64,000 bases of DNA from Pedobacter mucosus. Its GTDB lineage: Bacteria; Bacteroidota; Bacteroidia; Sphingobacteriales; Sphingobacteriaceae. Every line of letters starts with the position of its first letter. The stretch's first letter is position 1. Of the stretch, positions 56,401 through 63,774 are shown in pieces. A program made the translations under genes and the position numbers. The notes under the pieces were generated by a model. That model was given only the letters and a program-made list of their open reading frames with translations. It searched no databases and had not been told where the DNA came from. The DNA is taken from assembly GCF_022200785.1 (NCBI RefSeq), contig NZ_CP087585.1:2232001-2296000 (forward strand), given 5' to 3'.

Positions 56401-57841
56401 CCATTGGCCTGAACATTTTTCCTTCAATCCCAATAAGGGACAATAAGGGCAGGTAAACAATAAGAATAATGATCTGGCCAAAAGCGGCCGATTTCATAAG
56501 TTTACTTGCGCTTTCAGCGACTTCGGTATCCATTTGATCCGAGGTTAATTTTTTGATTCCTTGCTTTTTATATTTTCCTGTAGTAATATGGTGGACTATG
56601 CTTTCTACAATAATTACTGCCCCATCCACGATTAATCCAAAATCGATAGCGCCTAAACTCATCAGGTTTCCTGATACGCCAAAGAGCCGCATCATCGAAA
56701 AGGCAAAAAGCATGGCTAAGGGAATAACCGATGCCACAACGAGCCCCGCCCTAAAGTTGCCCAAAAGAAGTACAAGGACAAATACCACAATTAGGGCACC
56801 TTCTAGCAGATTACGCTTAACCGTATCAATAGCACGACCAACCAGCTCTGTTCGATCAATAAATGGTTCAATAACAACCCCCTCCGGCAAGGATTTTTGA
56901 ACCTGTACCATGCGGTTTTTTACGTTCTGAATGACTTCACTAAAGTTTTCTCCTTTAAGCATCAGGGTAACACCAGCAACAACTTCCCCTTCTCCATTTC
57001 TGGTTACTGCTCCATACCGTGTGGCACTTCCAAACTGGACAGTTGCCACATCTCGAATTAAGATCGGGGATCCACTGGTATTTTTCACTACGATCTTACG
57101 GATATCGTCAAGGTTTTCAACCTGGCCAAGCCCCCTGATAAAATAGGCATTGCTCTGCTGCTCGATGTAGGATCCGCCTGTGTTTTCATTGTTTTTTTCA
57201 AGGGCCGTATAAATATCAGGAATGGTCAGGCCCAAGGCATTCAGCTTATCATTGTCAAGGGCTACTTCATACTGTTTAACGTATCCGCCCCATCCGCTCA
57301 CTTCGGCAACGCCAATGGTGCCAGCAAGCTGGGTTCTGACCAGCCAATCCTGAATCGTACGCAAATCCATGGCGGTATATTTTGTTTCATATCCTTTTTT
57401 GGTATGGATAACATATTGGTATATCTCTCCTAGCCCGGTTGTGATAGGAGCAAGCATAGGCTCACCCAAGCCTTTGGGTATCGTATTTTCAGCCTCCTTC
57501 AATTGGGCATTGACCTGAGCTCTTGCCCAGTAAACATCTACATTGTCACCAAATACCAATGTGATAACTGATATTCCCGATCTGGAAATAGAGCGCTCTT
57601 CATTGATACCTGCGATATTTGCCATCGAAAGTTCGATTGGTGCGGTAATAAACTGTTCAACTTCCTGGGCGCCAAGGCTTGGCGACTGTGTGATGATTTG
57701 CACCTGGTTATTGGTGATATCTGGTTGTGCATCTATAGGAAGGTGATAGGCTGAATAAACGCCTGCTAAAATAAGCAGTAACGTCAAGATACCAATAGTC
57801 ACCTTGTTCTTTATAGAGAACGAGATTATTCTTTCAAACAT
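53468..57841 (-). CDS. CzcA/CusA-type heavy metal RND pump fused to a TolC-like outer membrane channel
   Basis: 1457 residues. Residues 1 to about 1045 form the RND pump: FERIISFSIKNKVTIGILTL at the start, IDFGLIVDGAVIIVES near 400 with the charged proton-relay residues, and LFGVAVLNGIVLIGYFNQL near 965. After a further membrane segment and LFLQQNSAQAQG (a signal-like junction near 1060), residues 1065-1457 form an outer membrane efflux channel domain of the CzcC/TolC type (LDSAISMAVKNNLRLRSAGL onward, coiled-coil Gln/Ala-rich). The fusion is known in Bacteroidota. It exports divalent cations or Cu/Ag from the periplasm. Confidence 0.95.
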   Translation of the reverse strand: MFERIISFSIKNKVTIGILTLLLILAGVYSAYHLPIDAQPDITNNQVQIITQSPSLGAQEVEQFITAPIELSMANIAGINEERSISRSGISVITLVFGDNVDVYWARAQVNAQLKEAENTIPKGLGEPMLAPITTGLGEIYQYVIHTKKGYETKYTAMDLRTIQDWLVRTQLAGTIGVAEVSGWGGYVKQYEVALDNDKLNALGLTIPDIYTALEKNNENTGGSYIEQQSNAYFIRGLGQVENLDDIRKIVVKNTSGSPILIRDVATVQFGSATRYGAVTRNGEGEVVAGVTLMLKGENFSEVIQNVKNRMVQVQKSLPEGVVIEPFIDRTELVGRAIDTVKRNLLEGALIVVFVLVLLLGNFRAGLVVASVIPLAMLFAFSMMRLFGVSGNLMSLGAIDFGLIVDGAVIIVESIVHHITTGKYKKQGIKKLTSDQMDTEVAESASKLMKSAAFGQIIILIVYLPLLSLIGIEGKMFRPMAQTVAFAILGAFILSLTYVPMASALFLSKKTSYKRNISDRIIEFLQRIYQQTLIAVLKVKVMVVTAVFILFAVSIWLFSRMGGEFIPTLEEGDLTVEISMMQGTSLSEVVKTFGKAEKLLKEKFPEIKQAVTRIGSSEIPTDPMPMERGDMMLAMKPKGEWKSAKNRSEMMEKMEEALSEIPGINVEISQPMQMRFNELMTGIRQDVAIKIYGEDLDVLAIQAEKITKIISPVAGVSTPYIEKVSGLPQIQVAYNRDKMAQYGLNISDLNMILKTAFAGSVTGVVFEGEKRFDLVVRLDRNLRENISGVENLLIPLPSGNKVPLSQVADIAFKDAPAQVSREDGKRRIYVGFNVVGRDVETTVKEIQSKLNSGIKLPSGYYITYGGQFQNLQAAKGRLAIAVPAALLLILVLLYVTFRSVKESLLIFTAVPLASMGGIAALIITGLPFSISAGVGFIALFGVAVLNGIVLIGYFNQLKEEGVDDIYQRVLEGTKTRLRPVLMTASVASLGFLPMALSTSAGAEVQRPLATVVIGGLITATFLTLFVLPCLYLLFNRKEVSKARLPKAVVIMFLVCGLLFLQQNSAQAQGTLSLTLDSAISMAVKNNLRLRSAGLSVEQARALQRSGTDLSKTEILLTQDPTSGGNMDNSIGITQNIAWPGLYKNQRKLLNQQTLLASSTSNITKAEVIREVREAWYAYLLNKESLHILDFQDSLYKGFVAKAEVRVKTGEASNLELISARNQFQQVQALKLGVLASLANNESVLKQLLNTPATFVPIQDKPLVFPISLDSLSFSKNAQISVGQQSAEVANARIAVEKSKGMPDFSLGYSQQLLISGFNPANISRNYFPGTRIAGIQVGVALPIFNRANRARVKSEQLSSEIAKTDLLNTKSRLMMEYSQEVQHYQQYLQAVNYYQNQGLKQADEQLRIAQVSFDLGEVGYIEYIQNVSSAVQTRLSYIEALSQLNQSAIQIQFIKGE

Positions 57842-57909
57842 AAAAAAATGTTAATACGTTAAGAAATGGCCATTGTAGTCTACATTGGCAATAAATTAGT
57901 TAAGACGTA

Positions 57910-58224
57910 TTAGCTTATTTGAGGGGGTTGCCAAACCGAAATGGTCTGAGACAAAGTTCCTGGAGCGGTTATCCCTGGATAAGTAGAAACAATAGGTTTT
58001 GTAAAAACTGTTAAAACGGCCTTAGCAGAAACTTGCCTTGCGCTAGAGCAGCAACAGCAATTACAGAAAGGCGGACAAGTCTCCTGACTACATCTTTCAC
58101 TTGTAGCATGTGCTTTTTGAATGATAACATGACTTACTTCCGCTGCAATGTCTGCTCTGTCCTGACAAGGCAGGATAGCAAGCAGCGTACAATATAAGCT
58201 AATAAGTAAAGCAAGATATTTCAT
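57910..58224 (-). CDS. Exported Cys/His-rich small protein (DUF6660-like)
   Basis: 104 residues from the ATG at 58224; an upstream in-frame ATG at 58248 adds eight residues. A signal sequence (MKYLALLISLYCTLLAILPC) is followed by a cysteine cluster ERCSQETCPPFCNCCCCSSA and a C-terminal SVWQPPQIS. Small proteins with this layout precede czcA in many Bacteroidota metal loci. The cysteines suggest periplasmic metal binding or sensing. It is the first gene of the minus-strand efflux operon. The family name is by pattern. Confidence 0.72.
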   Translation of the reverse strand: MKYLALLISLYCTLLAILPCQDRADIAAEVSHVIIQKAHATSERCSQETCPPFCNCCCCSSARQVSAKAVLTVFTKPIVSTYPGITAPGTLSQTISVWQPPQIS

Positions 58225-58551
58225 TAAACACAAAGGTAATAAAAACAAAATGCGATTTACAAATCTATTTTTTATAAGCTTTTAGTTTTTCAGTAATCAC
58301 AAATTCCTTTAGCTACACTAACATTGCAAACAGTAAGGAATCAAAATGATTGCTATCAAAGACTCAACTTATTTATTATTATAAAATGATCGAATAATGG
58401 AGTATACGGAGATTTGGCACACTAGAAATTGTTTCAAGGAAGAGGATTTCTCTTTTTGCCATAAAGCTGGAAAAGTCAAAAATAGAGAATGCTATTTTAA
58501 AAATCAGGTTATAATTAAAAATTAATTGCAGGTTTTAATTATATATCGTAA
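58225..58551. promoter_or_regulatory. Divergent promoter region between efflux and ars operons
   Basis: About 330 AT-rich bases without a gene separate the minus-strand efflux operon from the plus-strand arsR. Promoters for both must lie here. No Fur box could be assigned. Confidence 0.5.
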
Positions 58552-58561
58552 TATTGCAATA
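58545..58561. promoter_or_regulatory. Candidate ArsR operator upstream of arsR
   Basis: ATCGTAATATTGCAAT is an imperfect dyad (6 of 8 bases matched around AATATT), with the perfect palindrome TATTGCAATA at 58552-58561. It ends 7 bases before the arsR ATG. A related site, ATTGCAAT, lies at 58927-58934 before the next gene. Placement fits ArsR autorepression. Confidence 0.45.
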
Positions 58562-58568
58562 CACAGTT

Positions 58569-58898
58569 ATGGGACTTACAAGAACAGAAATATTCAGCAC
58601 CGAACAGAACCAATTGGCAACGTTATTAAAAGCGTTAGCCCACCCAGCCCGTATCGCTATTTTGCAGAGAATCCTTGCTTCTAAGACCTGCATCTGTGGC
58701 GACTTGGTAGAAGAATTGGGTTTGGCACAGGCTACAATATCCCAGCATTTAAAAGAATTAAAAACTGCTGGAATTATTCAAGGTACCATTGAAGGGGTAA
58801 GTGTTTGTTATTGTATTGATCCGGTAACCTGGAAATTAATAGAGACCCAAATGGGCGCTTTTTTAGGCGCTTATAAACAAGAAGCTGACTGTTGTTAG
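58569..58898 (+). CDS. arsR: ArsR-family arsenic-responsive repressor
   Basis: 109 residues from the ATG at 58569; an ATG at 58554 lies inside the candidate operator and is less likely. Winged helix: LATLLKALAHPARIAILQRI, then CICGDLVEELGLAQATISQH and LKELKTAGIIQGTIEGVSVC. Cys in the KTCICGDL stretch is the position of the arsenite-binding cysteines of ArsR (ELCVCDL in E. coli), and the C-terminus ends in Asp-Cys-Cys. It represses the ars operon and is released by As(III) or Sb(III). Confidence 0.92.
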   Translation: MGLTRTEIFSTEQNQLATLLKALAHPARIAILQRILASKTCICGDLVEELGLAQATISQHLKELKTAGIIQGTIEGVSVCYCIDPVTWKLIETQMGAFLGAYKQEADCC

Positions 58899-58926
58899 TT
58901 TTTTTAAAGATTAAATCAATCGTTAA

Positions 58927-58936
58927 ATTGCAATAT
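58927..58936. promoter_or_regulatory. Second candidate ArsR half-operator
   Basis: ATTGCAATAT, sharing the palindromic core ATTGCAAT with the site upstream of arsR, lies 13 bases before the ATG of the DUF6428 gene. It may be a second ArsR contact site or a chance match in AT-rich DNA. Confidence 0.3.
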
Positions 58937-58949
58937 TAAATATACTGTT

Positions 58950-59354
58950 ATGAAACTATCAGAAATTAAAGAAATCCTGGCTAAAAGAGAAAGTGTTAAT
59001 TTTAAACTAGAGAACTGGCAGGTTGTGCCTGAACACTTTCATGTTACCGAAGTGGACGTAATCACTAAAGATTTTATTGACTGTGGAGGTGTGGTACGCC
59101 ATGAAAAAGTAGCAAATTTCCAGCTCTGGGATGCCAATGATTTTGAGCACCGTTTAAAAGCAAAAAAATTATTAAATATCATTTCCTTGTCTGAACAGGT
59201 TATCGGTATGGAAGATCTTGATATAGAAGTAGAATACCAATCTGAAACCATTGGTAAATATGACCTGGCCTTCGATGGGGATAACTTTGTTTTAACCTCA
59301 AAAACGACTGCATGCCTTGCCATGGACAAATGCGGCATACCAACAAAAAAATAA
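58950..59354 (+). CDS. DUF6428-like protein of the ars operon, tail cut by in-frame stop
   Basis: 134 residues: MKLSEIKEILAKRESVNFKL, the conserved VPEHFHVTEVDVITKDFIDC and YDLAFDGDNFVLTSKTTACL, ending CGIPTKK. No enzymatic motif is known to me; the family accompanies ars genes in Bacteroidota. The stop TAA lies in a poly-A context. The same frame continues without interruption for 21 codons (KIEMVNLAGDANSCTPGGGCC) to a second TAA at 59418-59420. The second part looks like the natural Cys-rich end of the protein, so the TAA at 59352 may be a recent nonsense change. Confidence 0.85.
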   Translation: MKLSEIKEILAKRESVNFKLENWQVVPEHFHVTEVDVITKDFIDCGGVVRHEKVANFQLWDANDFEHRLKAKKLLNIISLSEQVIGMEDLDIEVEYQSETIGKYDLAFDGDNFVLTSKTTACLAMDKCGIPTKK

Positions 59355-59363
59355 AAAATTGAA

Positions 59364-59420
59364 ATGGTGAACCTGGCAGGTGATGCAAATTCGTGTACTC
59401 CAGGTGGTGGCTGCTGCTAA
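59364..59420 (+). CDS. 18-residue Cys-rich peptide or detached tail of the DUF6428 protein
   Basis: From an in-frame ATG nine bases after the DUF6428 stop, the sequence reads MVNLAGDANSCTPGGGCC and stops. Three cysteines, two adjacent at the end, suit binding of As(III) or another soft metal. It either re-initiates as a free peptide or is no longer translated. It lies 10 bp before the acetyltransferase gene. Confidence 0.4.
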   Translation: MVNLAGDANSCTPGGGCC

Positions 59421-59430
59421 ATAAGAGAAC

Positions 59431-59916
59431 ATGGGAATTAGAATTTTAGTTACTTCAGATTGGAACCAGGTTAAATCAATTTATGAAAAGGGAATTGCAA
59501 CCGGCCATGCCACTTTTCAAACCACTGCCCCGTCCTTTGAGGAATGGGACAGTTCACATTTAAAAACCTGTCGGTTCGTAGACGAACAGGATGGTACTGT
59601 TCGTGGATGGGCAGCTTTAACCCCTGTTTCTTCCCGATGCGTTTATGCCGGCGTTGCAGAAGTAAGTGTGTACGTCGATCCGGTATTTAGTGGAAAAGGT
59701 ATTGGATCTGATCTGCTTAGGCATTTGATCAAAGCAAGTGAACAGGAAGGGATCTGGACTTTGCAAGCTGGAATTTTTCCTGAAAACGCCCCAAGCTTAA
59801 AAATTCATGAGAAAGCTGGTTTCAGGATCCTTGGCATTCGGGAAAAGATTGGAAAACAACATGGCATTTGGCGGGATACTGTACTATTAGAAAGAAGAAG
59901 TCAAACTTTAATTTAA
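59431..59916 (+). CDS. GNAT acetyltransferase, ArsN/phosphinothricin-acetyltransferase-like
   Basis: 161 residues. GNAT fold with the acetyl-CoA loop VSVYVDPVFSGKGIGSDLLR, the preceding RCVYAGVAEVSV strand, and FPENAPSLKIHEKAGFRILG typical of the Pat/Bar/ArsN group. Within an ars operon the best guess is an ArsN-like enzyme that acetylates an organoarsenical such as arsinothricin; phosphinothricin-like compounds are alternatives. It lies between the DUF6428 and arsC genes. Confidence 0.88.
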   Translation: MGIRILVTSDWNQVKSIYEKGIATGHATFQTTAPSFEEWDSSHLKTCRFVDEQDGTVRGWAALTPVSSRCVYAGVAEVSVYVDPVFSGKGIGSDLLRHLIKASEQEGIWTLQAGIFPENAPSLKIHEKAGFRILGIREKIGKQHGIWRDTVLLERRSQTLI

Positions 59917-59921
59917 AGAAA

Positions 59922-60347
59922 TTGAAAAATGTATTAGTCCTTTGTACAGGAAATAGCTGCCGAAGTCAGCTTGCTGAAGGGTATCTGCGTCATTTTGCAG
60001 AAGGTAAAGCCAATATTTATAGTGCCGGGATTAAAACCCATGGTGTAAATCCCAAAGCGGTGCAGGTTATGGCAGAAGACCACATCGACATTTCAGCCCA
60101 TACCTCAAACCACGTAGATGAATATCTCTCGATTCCTTTTGATGCAGTGATCACCGTATGTGACAATGCAAACGAAGCCTGTCCCTATTTTCCCGGCAAG
60201 GTTGAATGCTTTCATCAGAACTTTCCGGATCCCGCAAAAGCAACAGGAACGGATGAAGAAATCATGGACGAATTCAGAAGGGTCAGAGACCTGATCAAAA
60301 TTTATTCTGCTGATTTTATCAGCAAACATATAACAAGGGAATTGTAA
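59922..60347 (+). CDS. arsC: Arsenate reductase, low-molecular-weight phosphatase type
   Basis: 141 residues from a TTG start at 59922, which gives the usual N-terminus ([20 protein letters not shown]). An ATG at 59868 would overlap the acetyltransferase gene by 49 bases and add 18 unrelated residues. The P-loop is Cys8-x5-Arg14, and the resolving cysteines Cys80 and Cys87 ([14 protein letters not shown]) match the thioredoxin-coupled S. aureus pI258 type. It reduces As(V) to As(III) for export. Its stop overlaps the start of the Acr3 gene by one base. Confidence 0.94.
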   Translation: MKNVLVLCTGNSCRSQLAEGYLRHFAEGKANIYSAGIKTHGVNPKAVQVMAEDHIDISAHTSNHVDEYLSIPFDAVITVCDNANEACPYFPGKVECFHQNFPDPAKATGTDEEIMDEFRRVRDLIKIYSADFISKHITREL

Positions 60348-61429
60348 TGAGTGCAAATACTTGTGCCCCTGTGGCCGAACGAAAGAAACTAGGTTTCCTT
60401 GACAGGTATCTAACTTTATGGATCTTCATAGCAATGGCTCTTGGGGTGAGCATAGGTTATTTCGTGCCTTCATCCTCTGGTTTTATCAATTCGTTTTCCA
60501 CTGGCACCACGAACATTCCTTTAGCCATTGGATTGATCCTGATGATGTACCCTCCGCTTGCAAAGGTGAGTTATGAAAAAATGGATAAAGTATTCAAAGA
60601 CACTAAAGTATTAAGCGTTTCGCTGTTACTAAATTGGGTAATTGGGCCATTGCTAATGTTTTTTCTTGCCATTATTTTTCTAAGGGACTATCCGGAATAT
60701 ATGTTTGGGCTCATCCTGATTGGACTTGCCAGGTGTATTGCTATGGTGGTAGTCTGGAATGAACTTGCCGAAGGAAACAGGGAATATGCAGCGGGACTAA
60801 TTGCGTTGAATAGTATTTTCCAGGTCTTGTTATACAGTGTATTTGCTTATATCTTTATCACGGTGCTGCCTCCTTATTTTGGATTGAAAGGCTTGGAAGT
60901 AAATATTACCATTGGCGAAATTGCTAAAAGTGTAGCGATTTATTTAGGGTTGCCATTTGCGCTTGGAATCATTTCAAGATATGCGCTGATCAGTCTTAAG
61001 GGAAAAGAATGGTTTAACAATGTCTTTGTGCCTATGATTTCGCCCATTACTCTTATTGCCTTGCTTTTCACCATTGTGATCATGTTCAGTTTAAAAGGAG
61101 AATTGATCGTACACATTCCTATGGATGTAGTCAGAATTGCCATTCCACTGGTTATTTATTTCTCCATCATGTTTGTCATGAGCTTTTTCGCAGGACGTTA
61201 TTGTGGGGCAGATTACTCCAAGAGCGCTTCTATTGCCTTTACTGCGACAGGAAACAATTTTGAACTCGCCATTGCAGTAGCCATTGGCGTCTTTGGAATC
61301 AATTCAGGTCAGGCATTTGCCGGAGTGATCGGACCTCTAGTAGAAGTTCCTGCACTGATCGCCCTGGTAAACCTTGCTTTTTACTTCAGAAAAAAATACT
61401 ATCCCTCTAAGAACTTGGAAACAATATGA
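60347..61429 (+). CDS. acr3: Acr3-family arsenite efflux transporter
   Basis: 360 residues with about 10 membrane helices. Acr3 signatures: [60 protein letters not shown] (the essential Cys in helix 4) and [20 protein letters not shown] with the conserved Glu. It expels As(OH)3 by proton-coupled transport. The start overlaps the arsC stop by one base (TAATG), indicating translational coupling. Confidence 0.96.
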   Translation: MSANTCAPVAERKKLGFLDRYLTLWIFIAMALGVSIGYFVPSSSGFINSFSTGTTNIPLAIGLILMMYPPLAKVSYEKMDKVFKDTKVLSVSLLLNWVIGPLLMFFLAIIFLRDYPEYMFGLILIGLARCIAMVVVWNELAEGNREYAAGLIALNSIFQVLLYSVFAYIFITVLPPYFGLKGLEVNITIGEIAKSVAIYLGLPFALGIISRYALISLKGKEWFNNVFVPMISPITLIALLFTIVIMFSLKGELIVHIPMDVVRIAIPLVIYFSIMFVMSFFAGRYCGADYSKSASIAFTATGNNFELAIAVAIGVFGINSGQAFAGVIGPLVEVPALIALVNLAFYFRKKYYPSKNLETI

Positions 61430-61524
61430 TAATGAAGATTGCACTTTATTCAGATGTACATGCTAACCTTTCGGCTTTTAAGGCCATGTTGTTTGCAAAA
61501 GTATTAATAGAACCTAGATACTAA
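61426..61524 (+). pseudogene. Metallophosphoesterase N-terminal fragment
   Basis: An ATG overlapping the Acr3 stop begins [20 protein letters not shown], the first strand and Asp-x-His metal motif (SDVHAN) of YfcE-like phosphoesterases, then stops after 32 codons (VLIEPRY). The rest of the domain is missing. Probably the remains of a gene that ended the ars operon, cut when the downstream SDR region was joined. Confidence 0.7.
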
Positions 61525-61625
61525 GTAAGCCATTTTTAGTTGTTATGAAAATGGAAACTGTACGATATAGCGACATTGTTGAAAAAGATGCCAGTGTACG
61601 ATTAATAAAACAAACTATTCCTTAT

Positions 61626-62414
61626 TTAACGGGATTTTAATAATCCTCCATCTATCGGAATATCTGTTCCAGTGATATAAGATGCCAGATCAGAAGCTAA
61701 AAAAGAAACCAGATATCCAAATTCCTCTGGCCTTCCCATTCTTTTCATCGGGATCTTATCCATTCTTTCAGCTCTTATCTTTTCATTTGAAATACCTGTT
61801 GTTGAGGCTTGGTTCGAAATAAGTTGCTCAATCCGTTCGGTATCAAAGTTGCCCGTAAGAATGTTGTTCACCGTGATGTCATATTGACCAACTTCATTGG
61901 CGAGGGTTTTTGCCCAAGCAGCGGTGGCGCTACGGATAGCGTTTGATAACACGAGGTTATTGATGGGCTCGACGATAGAGGAAGAGGAAACATTGATTAT
62001 CCTGCCTCTTCCCTTGTTGATCATTTGTGGAATGGCCAACATGGTTGTTTCCACAACGGTTTTGAACAAGGTATTAAATGCACTTTCATAGTCGCTTAAC
62101 TCAGCATCCAATGCGCTCGTTGCCCTTGGGCCGTTTGTATTATTGATTAATATATCGATTTCATTACGACTAAAAAAATCTTCAATTATCTTTTTGAACG
62201 AGAGATAGTCGGAGAAATCTGCTACCAGATAACCATGTTTTTGCCCTTCAGAAGTAATGGGAAGTTTCGCAACTGCGTTAATCAGTTTCTCTTTATTGCG
62301 AGCCATCAGAAAAACATTTGCCCCACAATTTGCAAGGCAAACTGCTGTTGCAAACCCTAAACCTTGGGTACTGGCGCCAACTAAGGCAATCTTCGATGAT
62401 AAGTCAATATTCAT
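61626..62414 (-). CDS. SDR-family protein lacking the YxxxK pair
   Basis: 262 residues from the ATG at 62414; an upstream ATG at 62465 would run into the Crp gene. Rossmann motif ALVGASTQGLGFATAVCLAN, LINNTNGP in place of NNAG, INVSSSSIVEPINN with the Ser, then LVLSNAIRSATAAWAKTLAN where YxxxK is expected. The C-terminus GRPEEFGYLVSFLASDLASY, DGGLLK is classical. This is an atypical SDR subgroup whose catalysis is unclear. The neighbouring Crp-family gene is 28 bp upstream. Confidence 0.9.
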   Translation of the reverse strand: MNIDLSSKIALVGASTQGLGFATAVCLANCGANVFLMARNKEKLINAVAKLPITSEGQKHGYLVADFSDYLSFKKIIEDFFSRNEIDILINNTNGPRATSALDAELSDYESAFNTLFKTVVETTMLAIPQMINKGRGRIINVSSSSIVEPINNLVLSNAIRSATAAWAKTLANEVGQYDITVNNILTGNFDTERIEQLISNQASTTGISNEKIRAERMDKIPMKRMGRPEEFGYLVSFLASDLASYITGTDIPIDGGLLKSR

Positions 62415-62442
62415 GTTTGATTTTATTGGTTGTAAAAACAAG

Positions 62443-63036
62443 CTATCGCTCATTCGCCATAGCACCTCTAATTCTACTTAATGATTCAGCGGTAATGCCC
62501 AAATAAGAGGCGATATAAAGCAGTGGAATCCGTTTAGCAATATCAGGCTGCTTGGAAATAAGCTCCTTATATCTTTCTTTGGCTGTCGTACTATCCCGCA
62601 TATTTACCCGCTTTTGAAGTGCGACATATGCCTTTTGATATAAATGTCGAAAGAATTTTTCCAAAGCAGGAATCTTATCTAATAAAACTTCCAATTCATG
62701 ATGGGGAAATAAAAGAACTTCACTTTCTTCAATGGCCTCAATAACAATCTCTCCTGGGGTTTGAGTAATAAAACTGGATAGATCTGAAACCCAATGACCC
62801 TCAAAGGCAAACTGAATAATGTGCTCGTTTCCATCCTGACCAACCGTATAAGAACGCAACGCTCCTTTCACTACAAAAAAAAGGTATCTGCTGATCTCGC
62901 CATGGTTCAACACCGTCCTTTTCTTTTTTATCCTTCGGCTAGTTAAGACATTTTCAATGATTTCAAATTCCTGTTCTCCAATATGTGTGTACTGGTTTAG
63001 GTTTTGATATAATAACGAATTGTCCATCACTATCAA
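62443..63036 (-). CDS. Crp/Fnr-family transcriptional regulator
   Basis: 197 residues (194 from the second Met, at 63027). The cyclic-nucleotide-like beta roll spans about 20-120 (VLNHGEISRYLFFVVKGALR, EESEVLLFPHHELEVLL), followed by a helical linker and a C-terminal helix-turn-helix (RIPLLYIASYLGITAESLSR). It belongs to the common Bacteroidota group that does not conserve cAMP-binding residues. It may regulate the SDR downstream. Confidence 0.93.
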   Translation of the reverse strand: MIVMDNSLLYQNLNQYTHIGEQEFEIIENVLTSRRIKKKRTVLNHGEISRYLFFVVKGALRSYTVGQDGNEHIIQFAFEGHWVSDLSSFITQTPGEIVIEAIEESEVLLFPHHELEVLLDKIPALEKFFRHLYQKAYVALQKRVNMRDSTTAKERYKELISKQPDIAKRIPLLYIASYLGITAESLSRIRGAMANER

Positions 63037-63081
63037 AGGTAGAAAATAAATAGGTGAGCCTAAAAAACTTAATCAAAACTC

Positions 63082-63762
63082 TTAAAGTACACCCAACCAA
63101 GTTTTAAAATCCTGCAGTTCTTCACCTATAATCGTGTGGGTCATTTCATATTCATGGTATTCTAGTTTTGGCAACATCGGACTTAGATAACCTCGTGCCT
63201 CACGACCATATTCAACAACCAAGGTTTGATCCTGAATTCCGTGAGCGATAAATAATTTAAGGTGCTCCAGCTCTTTTTTATCTTTTATTAACGGTTTAAT
63301 CTCTGCAAGAAGTCTGCTGCTAAACGCAAATATGCCAGTAAACTTTTTTGGATAGGTTAATCCTACGCTATACGACATAATTCCGCCCTGACTAAAACCG
63401 CCAATATAAACCCTATTCTGATCAATATTATATCTTTCAGTTAATTGGTTTACGAAAAGATTTATAACCTGACGGCTTTTCTCCGCCTGCTCCTCGTTTA
63501 TCTTTCTGATCCCATCCGTTATCTCTAAAGCAAACCAGGCATAACGGCCTGGAGCGGTGGTAAAAGGTGCACGAGCAGATACGACAACTACATTTCCCTC
63601 AAATTCATTGGCAAGCCTAAACATATCATCTTCATTGCTGCCAACCCCGTGCATCAGTAATACCAATGCAGGTTTTTCTGGCTGTGCTGAAGGTAATTTA
63701 ACTTTATATTGCAGAACCAGTTCTGATCCTTTTGTTGCCTCGTACTTATTTATATTTTCCAT
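63082..63762 (-). CDS. Alpha/beta hydrolase, phospholipase/carboxylesterase family
   Basis: 226 residues, cytoplasmic. Landmarks: ALVLLMHGVGSNEDDMFRLA (oxyanion region), VYIGGFSQGGIMSYSVGLTY with the nucleophile Ser in GFSQG, FIAHGIQDQTLVVEYGREA with the Asp, and MTHTIIGEELQ with the His near the end. It hydrolyses esters or lysophospholipids. It is 12 bp from the dioxygenase-like gene upstream, so the two probably form one operon. Confidence 0.94.
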   Translation of the reverse strand: MENINKYEATKGSELVLQYKVKLPSAQPEKPALVLLMHGVGSNEDDMFRLANEFEGNVVVVSARAPFTTAPGRYAWFALEITDGIRKINEEQAEKSRQVINLFVNQLTERYNIDQNRVYIGGFSQGGIMSYSVGLTYPKKFTGIFAFSSRLLAEIKPLIKDKKELEHLKLFIAHGIQDQTLVVEYGREARGYLSPMLPKLEYHEYEMTHTIIGEELQDFKTWLGVL

Positions 63763-63774
63763 TATTCAATTAAA

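Noticed and set aside
61544..61639. 31-codon plus-strand frame after the phosphoesterase stub
   Set aside because: Short, overlaps the SDR gene on the other strand, no recognised family.
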